From the NCBI GenBank assembly GCA_030629925.1, contig DAOVOB010000076.1:1-6184 (forward strand): 6,184 nt of DNA, in the 5' to 3' direction. Below are positions 6,067 to 6,184 of the stretch, piece by piece. Under the pieces are notes generated by a model. It was not told where the DNA came from. It was given only the letters and a program-made list of their open reading frames with translations, and ran no database searches. Origin of the DNA: Fidelibacterota bacterium (GTDB taxonomy: Bacteria; Fidelibacterota; Fidelibacteria; Fidelibacterales; Fidelibacteraceae). A program made the position numbers and the translations under genes. How positions within the stretch are numbered: position 1 is the stretch's first letter; each line of letters opens with the position of its first letter.

Positions 6067-6184
6067 TAACTCTGGTGTCGTAGTTTTAAGCGTACTGGTT
6101 CGACTATGTACACCGGGAGATTGTAGTAGAGCCGATTAACCTTGTCCAATCCCATTTGGATCATAAGCATCTTTGATATGATCC
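6066..6184 (-). pseudogene. 5' part of the rsmB-like gene in a shifted frame (partial at right edge)
   Basis: On the - strand a frame is open from the window edge (codons from 6182) to a TAA at 6068-6066. It reads ISKMLMIQMGLDKVNRL, then YYNLPVYI (ending 6105), then VEPVRLK and on to the stop. RsmB-family proteins have a segment of the form PPVxIRVNTLKTT. Here PVYI is in this frame and RTSTLKTT is in the frame of the main ORF, beginning directly after, so one gene seems split by a -1 (or +2) shift at about 6089-6108. In the main frame a stop at 6138-6136 blocks extension. The stop of this fragment overlaps the downstream ATG as TAATG, so two coupled reading frames are also possible. A sequencing or assembly error is an equally simple explanation. 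Confidence 0.5.

Overview
This 6.2 kb window looks like an AT-rich bacterial chromosome fragment. The most telling clue to lineage is a secreted protein that ends in a type IX secretion (por) sorting domain with a YPNPYNP motif. That points to the wider FCB group, such as Cloacimonadota, Ignavibacteria, Marinimicrobia or relatives. Cloacimonadota is my guess. There is no rRNA, tRNA, CRISPR array, insertion sequence or phage gene.

Layout on the + strand: (i) 2-214, the end of a reading frame entering from the left, encoding a Lys/Ser/Thr-rich tail with three TTSxKK motifs; (ii) 218-1204, ribonuclease HII fused in one frame to a YraN/UPF0102 nuclease-fold domain; (iii) 1217-2209, signal peptidase I (lepB); (iv) 2291-3670, a tryptophanase (tnaA); (v) a 360-base gap holding a likely promoter and a 5'-UTR stem-loop; (vi) 4031-5248, a secreted protein with a signal peptide, an N-terminal beta-rich region, a fibronectin-III-like domain and a T9SS sorting domain; (vii) a strong hairpin terminator at 5271-5297. 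Convergent on the - strand, 5311 to the right edge, lies an RsmB/NOL1/NOP2-family RNA m5C methyltransferase. Its 5' part appears split by a frameshift near 6089-6108.

The first three genes are tightly packed, with gaps of 3 and 12 bases. They match the widespread rplS/lepB/rnhB/yraN housekeeping neighbourhood, so they probably form one operon; if that synteny holds, the incoming tail could belong to an extended ribosomal protein L19, but nothing in the visible sequence proves it. tnaA sits 81 bases downstream of lepB. It may be co-transcribed or separately controlled. A 13-codon reading frame with one Trp codon ends exactly on its start codon (TAATG). LepB would be expected to remove the signal peptide of exported proteins such as the 4031-5248 product.

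I do not see a clearly new multi-gene system here. The best leads are the RNase HII-YraN fusion, the possible Trp-containing leader of tnaA, and the broken rsmB-like gene.
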